Below, one piece after another: positions 23,855 to 31,808 of a stretch of 45,032 nucleotides of DNA. The notes beneath the pieces were generated by a model, which saw nothing but the letters and a program-made list of their open reading frames with translations, searched no databases and was not told the DNA's origin. This DNA is from an uncultured Oscillospiraceae bacterium (lineage in GTDB: Bacteria; Bacillota; Clostridia; Oscillospirales; Oscillospiraceae). The position numbers and the translations under genes were made by a program. How positions within the stretch are numbered: position 1 is the first letter of the stretch; each line of letters begins with the position of its first letter. Where the stretch lies: assembly GCA_910583885.1 (NCBI GenBank), contig CAJUAC010000016.1, forward strand, positions 1 to 45,032. Reading direction: 5' to 3'.

Positions 23855-25960
23855 ATGAGACGTTTCCTGGCCACCGCCCTGGTGCTGCTGTTCCTGGCAG
23901 TAGGCGCATACTGTGCGGTATTCTATGGCGGCATGTACCTGAAGATCTGGGACAGAGAGATGTCCGTCCCCTTCCGGACCGTGGGAAAGGAGCTCCAGGT
24001 GTGGGGCGGGGCGGCCTATATGCCGCTGTCCCTGCGGGGGGTGGAGGTCTCCTCCAGCCTGCCTGGCCATCCAGCCACGGACTTTGCTGTGAAGGAGGCG
24101 GATTATCTGCGCTGGTTTGATTCCATCTGGGCGCTGGGCGCAAATGCCCTCTATGTCTCCCGGATCATGGATGACAACTTCTATAACGCCTTCTACCGCT
24201 ACAATACCACCCATGATGACCCCCTCTACCTGGTCCAGGGCTTTGGTATGTCTGGCAGCGGCTGGATGGATGCCTATGATGACAGCTGTCTGGGCCGCCT
24301 GCTGGAGGATGGGCGGTCACTGGTGGACATCATCCACGGCCGCAAAAACCTGACCGCCTCCTTGGGACGGGGCGGCGGCAGCTACCGGCGGGACATATCG
24401 CCCTGGACAGTGGGGCTGGTGGTAGGCACGGAGTGGGATGCGGATCTGATCGCCTATACGGACCACAGCCCGCTCTACTCCGGGGATTTTTCCGGCAGCT
24501 TCTTCCAGACGGCGGCGGATGCCTCCCCCTTTGAGGCCATGCTGGCCAGGGTCATGGAGGAGATTGCCGCCTATGAGGGGAGAAAATACAGCGTACAGCG
24601 GCCTGTGGGGGCCCTCTGCACACCATCCTGCGACTTTTTGACCTACGAGGAGTCCTACGCCCGCCAGCTGAAAAAATACGCCACTGTGGATCTGGAGCAT
24701 ATCCTGCCTGCCCAGTCGATGGAGGCGGGGCGGTTCTCCGTCTACTGGATGGAGGAGTTCTGCGACAGGTTTTCCGAATACTTGGACGCCAGTCAGGCGG
24801 CGGAGCTTGCGCAGTACCTGGATGGGTTGGGCCCTGGGATGGCCTACGGCGGCTATCCCTACCTCATCGCCCGCCGTCACACCATGCCGGTGATGGCGGT
24901 CTACGGCTTCTCCTCCGCCCGGGGCGTCCTGGCCGGGGGGCAGCAGCCGCTGACGGAGCGGGAGCAGGGGGAGCGCCTGGTGGAAGTGAGCCGGGCTCTC
25001 ACAGAGAGCGGCTGGGCTGGGGACTTTGTCACCTCCTGGCAGGACGAGTGGGAGCGGCGCAGCTGGAACACGGCCTTCGCCCTCAGCACCTCCCGCAGCG
25101 GCCGTTGGCACGACCTGCAGACCGTGGCCCAGAACGGCGGCTTGATGGCTTTCGAGCCCGGGGAGGAGCCGGTGTGCGTACTGGATGGCAGGCCAGATGA
25201 GTGGACGGAGTCCGATCTCCTGTTGGAGAGCGGCGGCTTCCGCCTCTCTGCCCGCCAGGACGCAGAGGGGCTGTACCTGCTCGTGGAGGGGGTGGCCCCG
25301 GAGGATACGGTATACCTGCCCATTGACGTCTCACCGGAGTTGGGCAGCCGGACCTGCGCCCGGACAGATGGGGATCTGTCCTTCCAGCGGGCGGCAGACT
25401 TTGTGCTGTGCCTGGATGGGCCCAGCGGCAGCCGCCTGCTGGTACAGGAGCGCTATGACGCTATGCGGGAGCGCTTCCTTTTCGAGACAGCGGGCGGCGA
25501 CCCCTTTGCCAGCTTCCCGGACGGGGACAGCAGCCGGTTTGTCCCCATCCGCATGGCGCTGGCCAACAACCAGCTGGTGGAGGATCTGACCGCTGAAACC
25601 ATGGTGCTGCGCCGCCTGAAAACCTGGGAGACCGGGCGGCTGGTACACGGCGCAGCGGCGGATGGCAACTCCCTGGCGGATTTCTGCTATGGGGAGAGCT
25701 GTGTGGAGATCCGTCTGCCCTGGCTGCTGCTGAATGTGGCAGACCCCTCAGCCAGGCAGGTCCACCGGGACTACTATCAGCACTACGGCGTGGAGCTGCA
25801 AACGGTTCGGGGCCTCTGGCTGGGCGTGGGGGACGGGGCGGCAGAGATCCCTATGGCACAGTTTACGCTCAAGGGCTGGCGAAGCATCCAGTACCGGGAG
25901 CGGCTGAAGGGGAGCTATGAAGTGCTCCAGGCGCTGTGGACAGAGGAGGTGCGCCCATGA
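23855..25960 (+). CDS. Large membrane-anchored glycosidase-like protein with C-terminal CBM9/DOMON-like domain
   Basis: A 701-residue protein. One membrane segment at the N-terminus (FLATALVLLFLAVGAYCAVF) anchors it outside the cell. Residues about 60-400 look like a TIM-barrel hydrolase (GVEVSSSLPGHPATDF, FDSIWALGANALYVSRIMDD, VGTEWDADLIAYTD). From about residue 439 an immunoglobulin-like domain starts with the CBM9/DOMON mark VLDGRPDEW. I do not recognise the exact family. A GGGGGTGGG ribosome site lies just before the ATG at 23855, nine bases after the CotH stop. Together with the 312-residue protein it gives the cluster two extracellular sugar-acting proteins; the larger may bind or process the finished chain. 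Confidence 0.65.
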   Translation: MRRFLATALVLLFLAVGAYCAVFYGGMYLKIWDREMSVPFRTVGKELQVWGGAAYMPLSLRGVEVSSSLPGHPATDFAVKEADYLRWFDSIWALGANALYVSRIMDDNFYNAFYRYNTTHDDPLYLVQGFGMSGSGWMDAYDDSCLGRLLEDGRSLVDIIHGRKNLTASLGRGGGSYRRDISPWTVGLVVGTEWDADLIAYTDHSPLYSGDFSGSFFQTAADASPFEAMLARVMEEIAAYEGRKYSVQRPVGALCTPSCDFLTYEESYARQLKKYATVDLEHILPAQSMEAGRFSVYWMEEFCDRFSEYLDASQAAELAQYLDGLGPGMAYGGYPYLIARRHTMPVMAVYGFSSARGVLAGGQQPLTEREQGERLVEVSRALTESGWAGDFVTSWQDEWERRSWNTAFALSTSRSGRWHDLQTVAQNGGLMAFEPGEEPVCVLDGRPDEWTESDLLLESGGFRLSARQDAEGLYLLVEGVAPEDTVYLPIDVSPELGSRTCARTDGDLSFQRAADFVLCLDGPSGSRLLVQERYDAMRERFLFETAGGDPFASFPDGDSSRFVPIRMALANNQLVEDLTAETMVLRRLKTWETGRLVHGAAADGNSLADFCYGESCVEIRLPWLLLNVADPSARQVHRDYYQHYGVELQTVRGLWLGVGDGAAEIPMAQFTLKGWRSIQYRERLKGSYEVLQALWTEEVRP

Positions 25961-27045
25961 ACTTATTCACCCACTATGTGCTGTATTTCTACCTGTTTAT
26001 CTGTATAGTCCTGATGCTGTACAACTTTTGCTACCTCAACCGCATCAGGCGGCGGGCCCGCCGCCATGCCCGCCGGAAACGGCGGTGGGAGCTGGATGTG
26101 TGGGCTGTTGACGAGGGCATCGTTGCGCCGCAAAAGCTGTTTTGGTATATGCGGCGCACAGAGAACCTGATGGTCTTCAACGAGGTGATGTCCGTTAAGA
26201 TCCTGACAAGGCCCCAGGAGGTCCGCACCTTCTTCCTGGAGCACCCGGCGGAGATCCGGGCCCTGGCCCGGGAGTACGGACGGAAACCCGCTATGGAGCG
26301 GGCCTTTTTCGCCTACGTCGTGGCCTCCTTCCATCCCCCGCTGGAGGAGGAGCACGACCCGCTGGTAGAAACCCTGCTGGGCTATCTGGACAGCTCCACC
26401 GTCTACTGCCGGGAAAATGTCCTCAGCGCACTGTACACCCTGGGCAGCGGCCAGGGTGTGGAGCATGTCTATTCTATCCTCAGCGAGTGGGGCTGGTTCC
26501 ACAGCCCGAAGCTGCTCTCCGACGGCATGATGCGCTTTGCCGGGGACAAGGAGGCGCTGGTGCGGCGGCTTTGGCAGCACCGGCGGGAGTGGGATGAGGA
26601 TCTGGTGACTGCCATCGTGCAGTTTGCCGCGATGCTGCCGGGGGACGCCTTTGCCCAGCCGTTTCTGGATGCACTGGAACAGGAGAGGCTGCCGCTAGAG
26701 CTGCGCTTTTCCCTTGTCCGCTACTTCCAGCATCACCCCAGCCCCCAGGCAGAGCCCCTGCTGCTGCGTCTAATCGAGGCGCACCCCGGGGAACAGGGCC
26801 AACTGGCCATCGCGGCGGCGGCCTCCCTGTCCGCCTACGAGAGCCCAGCGGCCCGGCAGGCGCTGAAAACCGCCCTCCACAGCAGGAACTGGCATATCCG
26901 TTATAACGCGGCAGCCTCCCTGGGCCGGCTGGGGCTGGCTGGCGATGAACTGGAGGCCATCCGTTCCACCGGCGACCGCTACGCTATGGAGATGCTGGAC
27001 TACGCGCTTCCCACCGTACCGGCCGGAAAAGGGGGCTGTGCATGA
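25957..27045 (+). CDS. HEAT-repeat protein with N-terminal membrane segment
   Basis: A 362-residue protein: one membrane segment (YVLYFYLFICIVLMLYNFCY), a strongly basic stretch (RRRARRHARRKRR) and then cytoplasmic alpha-solenoid repeats, most clearly at the end (AARQALKTALHSRNWHIRYN, AAASLGRLG). HEAT repeats serve as scaffolds. The ATG at 25957 overlaps the upstream stop (ATGA) and GAGGAGG precedes it; it in turn overlaps the GT2 gene (ATGA). It probably holds or regulates the glycosyltransferase encoded next. A HEAT protein beside a processive GT2 is a recurring pairing in bacterial polysaccharide loci. Confidence 0.75.
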   Translation: MNLFTHYVLYFYLFICIVLMLYNFCYLNRIRRRARRHARRKRRWELDVWAVDEGIVAPQKLFWYMRRTENLMVFNEVMSVKILTRPQEVRTFFLEHPAEIRALAREYGRKPAMERAFFAYVVASFHPPLEEEHDPLVETLLGYLDSSTVYCRENVLSALYTLGSGQGVEHVYSILSEWGWFHSPKLLSDGMMRFAGDKEALVRRLWQHRREWDEDLVTAIVQFAAMLPGDAFAQPFLDALEQERLPLELRFSLVRYFQHHPSPQAEPLLLRLIEAHPGEQGQLAIAAAASLSAYESPAARQALKTALHSRNWHIRYNAAASLGRLGLAGDELEAIRSTGDRYAMEMLDYALPTVPAGKGGCA

Positions 27046-28430
27046 GCCGCGCCATTCCCCTGGTCTTGGATATCGCCCAGTGGTTTTTCCTCCTCTACCT
27101 GCTCTTCTACGCCTCCTACCTCCTGCTGTCGGTCGTGCTGGGCGCCTGGAGCCTCTACCGGCAGGAGCAGCGGCGGGAGATCAAAAACGAGCTGAAGCAC
27201 CAGTTTTACTTCCCGATCTCCCTGCTGGTTCCCGCTTACAACGAGGAGGTCACGATCCTGGACAGCGTGGATTCCCTGCTGAAGCTGAACTACCGCCTCT
27301 ATGAGATCATCGTGGTGGACGACGGCTCCAAGGACGGCACCAGCCAGGCGCTCATTGAGCATTTCCATATGCGCCGGGTGGACCGCCCGATCCGCCTGAC
27401 GCTTCCCTGCAAGCCCATTGAGGCGGTCTATGAGGCCCCAGGCTCCCGTGTGAGCCTGACCCTGATCCGCAAGGGGAATGGCGGGAAGGGGGACGCGCTC
27501 AACTGCGGCATCAATGCCGCCCAGTACCCCTATTTTGTCTGCATGGACGCGGACTCCTCCCTCCAGCCGGACGCACTGGAGCGGATCATCCAGCCAGTGA
27601 TGGAGGACAGCGCAGTGGTGGCGGTCGGAGGGCTGGTCCGTGCCGCCCAAGGCATCCGGACAGAGGGGAAACGGGAGCATCTGCCGCTGAACCCCTTAGT
27701 CAGTATGCAGATTTTGGAGTATGAGCGCTCATTTTTGGCCTCCCGGATCCTGTTGGACAGCTTTAACGGCAACCTGATTATTTCTGGCGCCTTCGGCCTC
27801 TTCAAAAAGGATGTGGTAGTAGCCGCAGGCGGCTACGCTACGGATACGCTGGGGGAGGACATGGAGCTGGTGGTCAAGCTCCATGTCTTCTGCCGGAACA
27901 ACCAGCGTCCCTACGCCATCCGCTATGAGCCCAACGCCGTCTGCTGGAGCCAGGCCCCCGCCTCGGTAGGGGATCTGATGAAGCAGCGCCGCCGGTGGCA
28001 CCTGGGCCTGTTCCAGTGCCTAGTCCACTACCGCTTTATGTTTGGCTCCCTCCGCTATGGCTTCGTAGGCACGGTGTCCTTTCTCTACTACCTGCTCTAC
28101 GAGCTCCTCTCCCCATTTATCACGGTGTTTGGGGTGGGCGTAACGGTCCTCGCCGCTGTGGTTGAGCGGCTCAATTACCCGTTTATGGTAAAATTCTATT
28201 TGTTGTTCATCCTCTATGGTGCGATCCTGACGGTCACTGCCTTTTTCCAGCGCATTTACACCCAGAATCTCCAGATCAGCTGGCAGGATGCGGCGCGCGC
28301 CTGCCTGATGTGCGTATTTGAAAGTATATGCTTCCGCTTCCTGTTGGATTTTGTCCGGCTGACGGCCTTTATCGGCTACCGGAAACGGAAAAACAAGTGG
28401 GGGGAGATCAAACGCTACCAGGCCCCGTAA
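27042..28430 (+). CDS. Processive-type GT2 glycosyltransferase
   Basis: A 462-residue membrane glycosyltransferase. One N-terminal membrane segment, then the GT-A domain with the D,D,D,QxxRW set: VVDDGSKDG (about 95), MDADSS (about 168), TLGEDMEL (about 271, the catalytic-base region) and KQRRRW (about 312-317). At least three more membrane segments follow (280s to 440). This is the layout of PgaC/IcaA, HasA and cellulose synthase, which make and export the chain together. Which sugar is used cannot be read off. It is the last gene, so the cluster probably makes an extracellular polysaccharide. A 34-base palindrome follows the stop. Confidence 0.88.
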   Translation: MSRAIPLVLDIAQWFFLLYLLFYASYLLLSVVLGAWSLYRQEQRREIKNELKHQFYFPISLLVPAYNEEVTILDSVDSLLKLNYRLYEIIVVDDGSKDGTSQALIEHFHMRRVDRPIRLTLPCKPIEAVYEAPGSRVSLTLIRKGNGGKGDALNCGINAAQYPYFVCMDADSSLQPDALERIIQPVMEDSAVVAVGGLVRAAQGIRTEGKREHLPLNPLVSMQILEYERSFLASRILLDSFNGNLIISGAFGLFKKDVVVAAGGYATDTLGEDMELVVKLHVFCRNNQRPYAIRYEPNAVCWSQAPASVGDLMKQRRRWHLGLFQCLVHYRFMFGSLRYGFVGTVSFLYYLLYELLSPFITVFGVGVTVLAAVVERLNYPFMVKFYLLFILYGAILTVTAFFQRIYTQNLQISWQDAARACLMCVFESICFRFLLDFVRLTAFIGYRKRKNKWGEIKRYQAP

Positions 28431-28438
28431 GGGGGCGG

Positions 28439-28472
28439 ATGCGGCGCGGCAAACATGTTTGCCGCGCCGCAT
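28439..28472. repeat. Perfect 34-base palindrome after the surface cluster
   Basis: A 17-base arm (ATGCGGCGCGGCAAACA) and its exact reverse complement, starting 9 bases past the GT2 stop. No T run follows on either strand, so it may end transcription only weakly or protect the mRNA 3' end. Confidence 0.85.
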
Positions 28473-28502
28473 GGCGTGATGGAGCGGGCAGTGCGGACAA
28501 AG

Positions 28503-28534
28503 AAGTTGACAACTCAACTTTATGGGTGTATGAT
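28503..28534 (+). promoter_or_regulatory. Sigma-A promoter with a MarR-type operator over the -35
   Basis: TTGACA (28506-28511) and TATGAT (28529-28534) are 17 bases apart. The inverted repeat AAGTTGA-4-TCAACTT (28503-28520) covers the -35. MarR-family repressors commonly bind such short repeats before their own gene, and the gene 50 bases downstream is a MarR protein, so autoregulation is likely. Confidence 0.75.
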
Positions 28535-28584
28535 GCATACGCGAAGGATCTGCATCCATTTTTGATTGACAAGGAGGCGCCGGG

Positions 28585-29040
28585 ATGATAGAACGGTTTG
28601 AGCGGTTTTCCCTGGCAATTTTTGAAATCTCCCGATATTGGCACAAGCTGGCTGCCGAGGAGATGGCGGCCTATTCCCTGAAGGGCTCCCACGCAATTTA
28701 CCTGACCACGATGTACCGCTGTGGGGAGGGGGTTACGGCCCCCCAGCTGTGCGAGCTGTGCGGCAGGGACAAGTCTGACGTGTCCCGCACGGTCGCAGTT
28801 TTGCAGGAGAAGGGCTTTGTGACCAAGGAGGAGGTCAACCGGAGCCTCTACCGGGGCCTCCTCAAGCTCACCGACCAGGGCCGGGCCGCTGCGGAGCAGA
28901 TCAGCAGGCGGGCCAGCCTGGCAGTGGAGCTGGCGGGGGCGGGCCTCAGTGAGGAGACACGCTCATGCTTCTACGAGGCGTTGGACTCCATTACCACCCA
29001 TCTGCGGGAAATCAGCAAGGAGGGGCTTCCGCGGCAATGA
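28585..29040 (+). CDS. MarR family transcriptional regulator
   Basis: A 151-residue MarR protein of normal length. The winged-helix domain spans about residues 35-110 (TAPQLCELCGRDKSDVSRTV is the recognition region; EVNRSLYRGLLKLTDQG the wing), with dimer helices at both ends. MarR proteins typically release DNA on binding a phenolic or other small ligand, or on Cys oxidation. AAGGAGG precedes the ATG. It overlaps the alcohol dehydrogenase start (ATGA), so it controls and is co-transcribed with the dehydrogenase pair. Confidence 0.9.
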   Translation: MIERFERFSLAIFEISRYWHKLAAEEMAAYSLKGSHAIYLTTMYRCGEGVTAPQLCELCGRDKSDVSRTVAVLQEKGFVTKEEVNRSLYRGLLKLTDQGRAAAEQISRRASLAVELAGAGLSEETRSCFYEALDSITTHLREISKEGLPRQ

Positions 29041-30236
29041 ATCCCATGATGACATGTTATTGCAGGGCATTCCAGCTGGCTTTCCGCCTGGCGATACCCC
29101 TGATGCCCTACCGGGAGCCGGAGCGGTTTGAGAGTATCCAGGCGCTGCCGCCGCTGCTGGGACGGCTGGGGATCCATTCTGTCCTGCTGGTGACTGACCG
29201 GCCCCTCCGGGAAGCCGGTGTCACCGGGCCGCTGGAGGCGCTGCTGGCGCAGTCCGGCGTCCGCTGTACAGCCTACGACGGGACCCGCGCCAACCCCACT
29301 GTCCAAAATGTGGAGGAGGCCAGGGAGCAGTACTTGGCAGGGGGCTGCCAGGGGCTCATCGCCTTCGGCGGCGGGTCATCTATGGACTGTGCCAAGGCGG
29401 TGGGGGCCAGGATCGCCTGCCCCAGGCGCAGTGTCAACCAGATGAAGGGCCTCCTGCGGGTGCTGCGGCCTCTGCCGCCCCTGATCGCCATCCCCACCAC
29501 TGCAGGGACAGGCAGCGAAGTGACCGTTACCGCTGTTATTACCGACAGCGTCCGGAAGCACAAATACACTATGAACAATTTCACGATGATCCCCCATTAT
29601 GCGGTGCTGGATCCGGCGGCAACCCGTACCCTGCCGCCTGGGCTGACCGCCACCACTGGCATGGACGCGCTGACCCATGCGGTGGAGGCCTACATTGGCG
29701 GCTCCACCACCAAGGAGACCCGCCGCCTGGCCCTCCAGGCGGTCCAGCTGGTTTTCGGGAACATCGAGGCCGCCTTCCGGGATGGCGGCGACCTGGTTGC
29801 CCGGAAAAATATGCTGCACGCCGCCCATATCGCGGGCATCGCCTTTTCAAAGTCCTATGTAGGGTACATCCACGCGGTGGCCCACTCCCTGGGCGGGCAA
29901 TACAATACGCCCCACGGCTTGGCCAATGCGGTCCTGCTGCCCGTTGGACTGGCGCTCTATGGCCCCTGCATCCACCGGAAGCTGTGGGATCTGGGCCGGA
30001 GTGCCGGGGTGGTGGCGGAGGCCGCCTCCCCAGAGGAGGGGGCAGCGGCATGGATCGCTGCCATCCGCAGCCTCAACCAGCGGCTTGGCATCCCGGACAA
30101 GCTGCCGGAGATCCGGTGGGAGGACATCCCCCTCATGGCCGCCCATGCCGCCCGGGAGGCGAACCCCCTCTACCCCGTGCCCCGGCTGATGGACAAATTT
30201 GAGCTGGAGCAGTTTTATCATGCGGTTTCCCAGTAA
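29037..30236 (+). CDS. Iron-containing alcohol dehydrogenase
   Basis: A 399-residue group III alcohol dehydrogenase. NAD-binding FGGGSSMDCAKAVG lies near residue 115, then IPTTAGTGSEVT. Metal ligands: Asp and His in GMDALTHAVEAY, and His in YIHAVAHSLGG and NTPHGLANA. It interconverts an alcohol and its aldehyde. Start at 29037 comes from the ATGA overlap with marR; its AAGGAGG is about 13 bases upstream, rather far, so efficient start depends on coupling. The next gene is an aldehyde dehydrogenase, giving an alcohol to aldehyde to acid route. The substrate is unknown. Confidence 0.9.
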   Translation: MNPMMTCYCRAFQLAFRLAIPLMPYREPERFESIQALPPLLGRLGIHSVLLVTDRPLREAGVTGPLEALLAQSGVRCTAYDGTRANPTVQNVEEAREQYLAGGCQGLIAFGGGSSMDCAKAVGARIACPRRSVNQMKGLLRVLRPLPPLIAIPTTAGTGSEVTVTAVITDSVRKHKYTMNNFTMIPHYAVLDPAATRTLPPGLTATTGMDALTHAVEAYIGGSTTKETRRLALQAVQLVFGNIEAAFRDGGDLVARKNMLHAAHIAGIAFSKSYVGYIHAVAHSLGGQYNTPHGLANAVLLPVGLALYGPCIHRKLWDLGRSAGVVAEAASPEEGAAAWIAAIRSLNQRLGIPDKLPEIRWEDIPLMAAHAAREANPLYPVPRLMDKFELEQFYHAVSQ

Positions 30237-30338
30237 GAAGCCGTGCCGGATTCCCGCGAATAGCGGGCTTGACGCATCCATCCGGGGCGCGGGCGGCCAG
30301 TACCGTATCTAATATCGTTTTGTTTGGAGGCATCACCC

Positions 30339-31712
30339 ATGAACATCCATGAGATTGTAGAACACCAGCGGCGATTTTTTCTCACTGGTGCAACGCTGCC
30401 AGTCCCTTTCCGGGTAGACATGCTCCGCAGGCTGCGGGACGCGGTGGACCGCTTTGAGGGGCCGATTGGGGAGGCCCTGGCTGCTGACCTGGGGAAGAGC
30501 AGCTATGAGAGCTTTATGTGCGAGACGGGGCTGGTGCGCGGGGAGATCAGCTATATGCTCCGGCATGTAGGCCGTCTGGCACGGGAGCACACAGTCCACA
30601 CGCCCTTGGCACAATTTGCTGCCCGGAGCTTCCAAAAGCCGTCCCCTTACGGCAACACGCTGATTATGAGCCCCTGGAATTACCCGCTGCTGCTGACCCT
30701 GGATCCACTGGCTGACGCGATTGCCGCCGGGAATACCGCTGTGGTAAAGCCCAGTGCCTACGCCCCCGCCACCAGCGCGGTGATTGCCGAGCTCCTGGGG
30801 GAGTGCTTCCCCCAGGAGTACGTGGCTGTTGTCACTGGCGGCAGGCGGGAAAACGCCGCCCTGCTGGAGGAGGCGTTTGACTTTGTCTTCTTCACCGGCA
30901 GCCAGGCCGTAGGCCGGGAGGTCCTGCGCCATACGGCGGAGCATCTCACCCCGGCTGTGCTGGAGCTGGGCGGGAAGAGCCCCTGTATTGTAGATGAAAC
31001 TGCCAAGCTGCCTTTGGCCGCCCGGCGGATCGTGTTCGGCAAATATCTCAACTGCGGCCAGACCTGTGTAGCCCCGGACTATGTCCTCTGCCATAGCAGC
31101 GTGAAGGACCGGCTGGTGGAGGCGCTGCGAAAAGAGATCCGGCGGCAGTACGGGGAAGCGCCGCTGCAAAACCCGGACTACGGCAGGATTGTCAATGAAA
31201 AGCACTTCCAACGCCTGCTGGGGCTGCTGGATCCGTCCAAGACCGCTGCTGGCGGCCAGTCCTCCCCAGGGACGCTGCAAATTGCCCCTACCATCCTGGA
31301 CAATGTCACCTACAGCGACCCGGTGATGCAGGAGGAGATCTTTGGCCCCATCCTGCCGGTCCTCACCTTCGACAGGTTCGAGGAGGTCTATGGGAGGCTG
31401 GCCAGGCAGCCCAAGCCCCTGGCCCTCTACCTCTTCTCAGAGGACCGCCCCCGGATCCGGGAGGCCATGGGCCGCCTCCGGTTCGGCGGCGGGTGCGTCA
31501 ATGACGTGGTGATCCACCTGGCTACCAGTGCCATGGGCTTTGGCGGCGTAGGGGAGAGCGGCATGGGGGCCTACCATGGCAAGGCAGGCTTTGCGGCCTT
31601 CTCCCACACCAAAAGCATCGTGGATAAGAAGACCTGGATGGATCTGCCCATGCGCTACCAGCCCTACCAAAAAGCGCTGTACGGCAGGCTGCTGCACCTG
31701 TTCCTGCGGTAG
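30339..31712 (+). CDS. Aldehyde dehydrogenase, class 3-like
   Basis: A 457-residue NAD(P)-dependent aldehyde dehydrogenase, short in length as in class 3 (fatty/aromatic aldehyde) enzymes. Catalytic Glu is in VLELGGKSPC, the catalytic Cys in NCGQTCVAPDY, and the substrate-stabilising Asn in MSPWNYP. The C-terminus is hydrophobic (KALYGRLLHLFLR), as in membrane-associating class 3 enzymes. ATG at 30339 follows GGAGGCATCACCC. A gap of about 100 bases separates it from the alcohol dehydrogenase, but there is no terminator in it. It probably detoxifies or uses the aldehyde made by the neighbour. Confidence 0.92.
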   Translation: MNIHEIVEHQRRFFLTGATLPVPFRVDMLRRLRDAVDRFEGPIGEALAADLGKSSYESFMCETGLVRGEISYMLRHVGRLAREHTVHTPLAQFAARSFQKPSPYGNTLIMSPWNYPLLLTLDPLADAIAAGNTAVVKPSAYAPATSAVIAELLGECFPQEYVAVVTGGRRENAALLEEAFDFVFFTGSQAVGREVLRHTAEHLTPAVLELGGKSPCIVDETAKLPLAARRIVFGKYLNCGQTCVAPDYVLCHSSVKDRLVEALRKEIRRQYGEAPLQNPDYGRIVNEKHFQRLLGLLDPSKTAAGGQSSPGTLQIAPTILDNVTYSDPVMQEEIFGPILPVLTFDRFEEVYGRLARQPKPLALYLFSEDRPRIREAMGRLRFGGGCVNDVVIHLATSAMGFGGVGESGMGAYHGKAGFAAFSHTKSIVDKKTWMDLPMRYQPYQKALYGRLLHLFLR

Positions 31713-31768
31713 CATGAGGTGCCAGGGGAGGCTCCGATCCGCCCGTCAAATAGGGGATCCCATAAACC

Positions 31769-31806
31769 AGAAAGAGCGCTGCCCTCCCGCAGGCAGCGCT
31801 CTTTCT
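31769..31806. terminator. Bidirectional terminator between convergent genes
   Basis: Perfect 15-base arms (31769-31783 and 31792-31806; AGAAAGAGCGCTGCC) around an 8-base loop, ending TTTCT on the plus strand. It lies between the aldehyde dehydrogenase and adenine deaminase stops and probably serves both. Confidence 0.85.
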
Positions 31807-31808
31807 GT

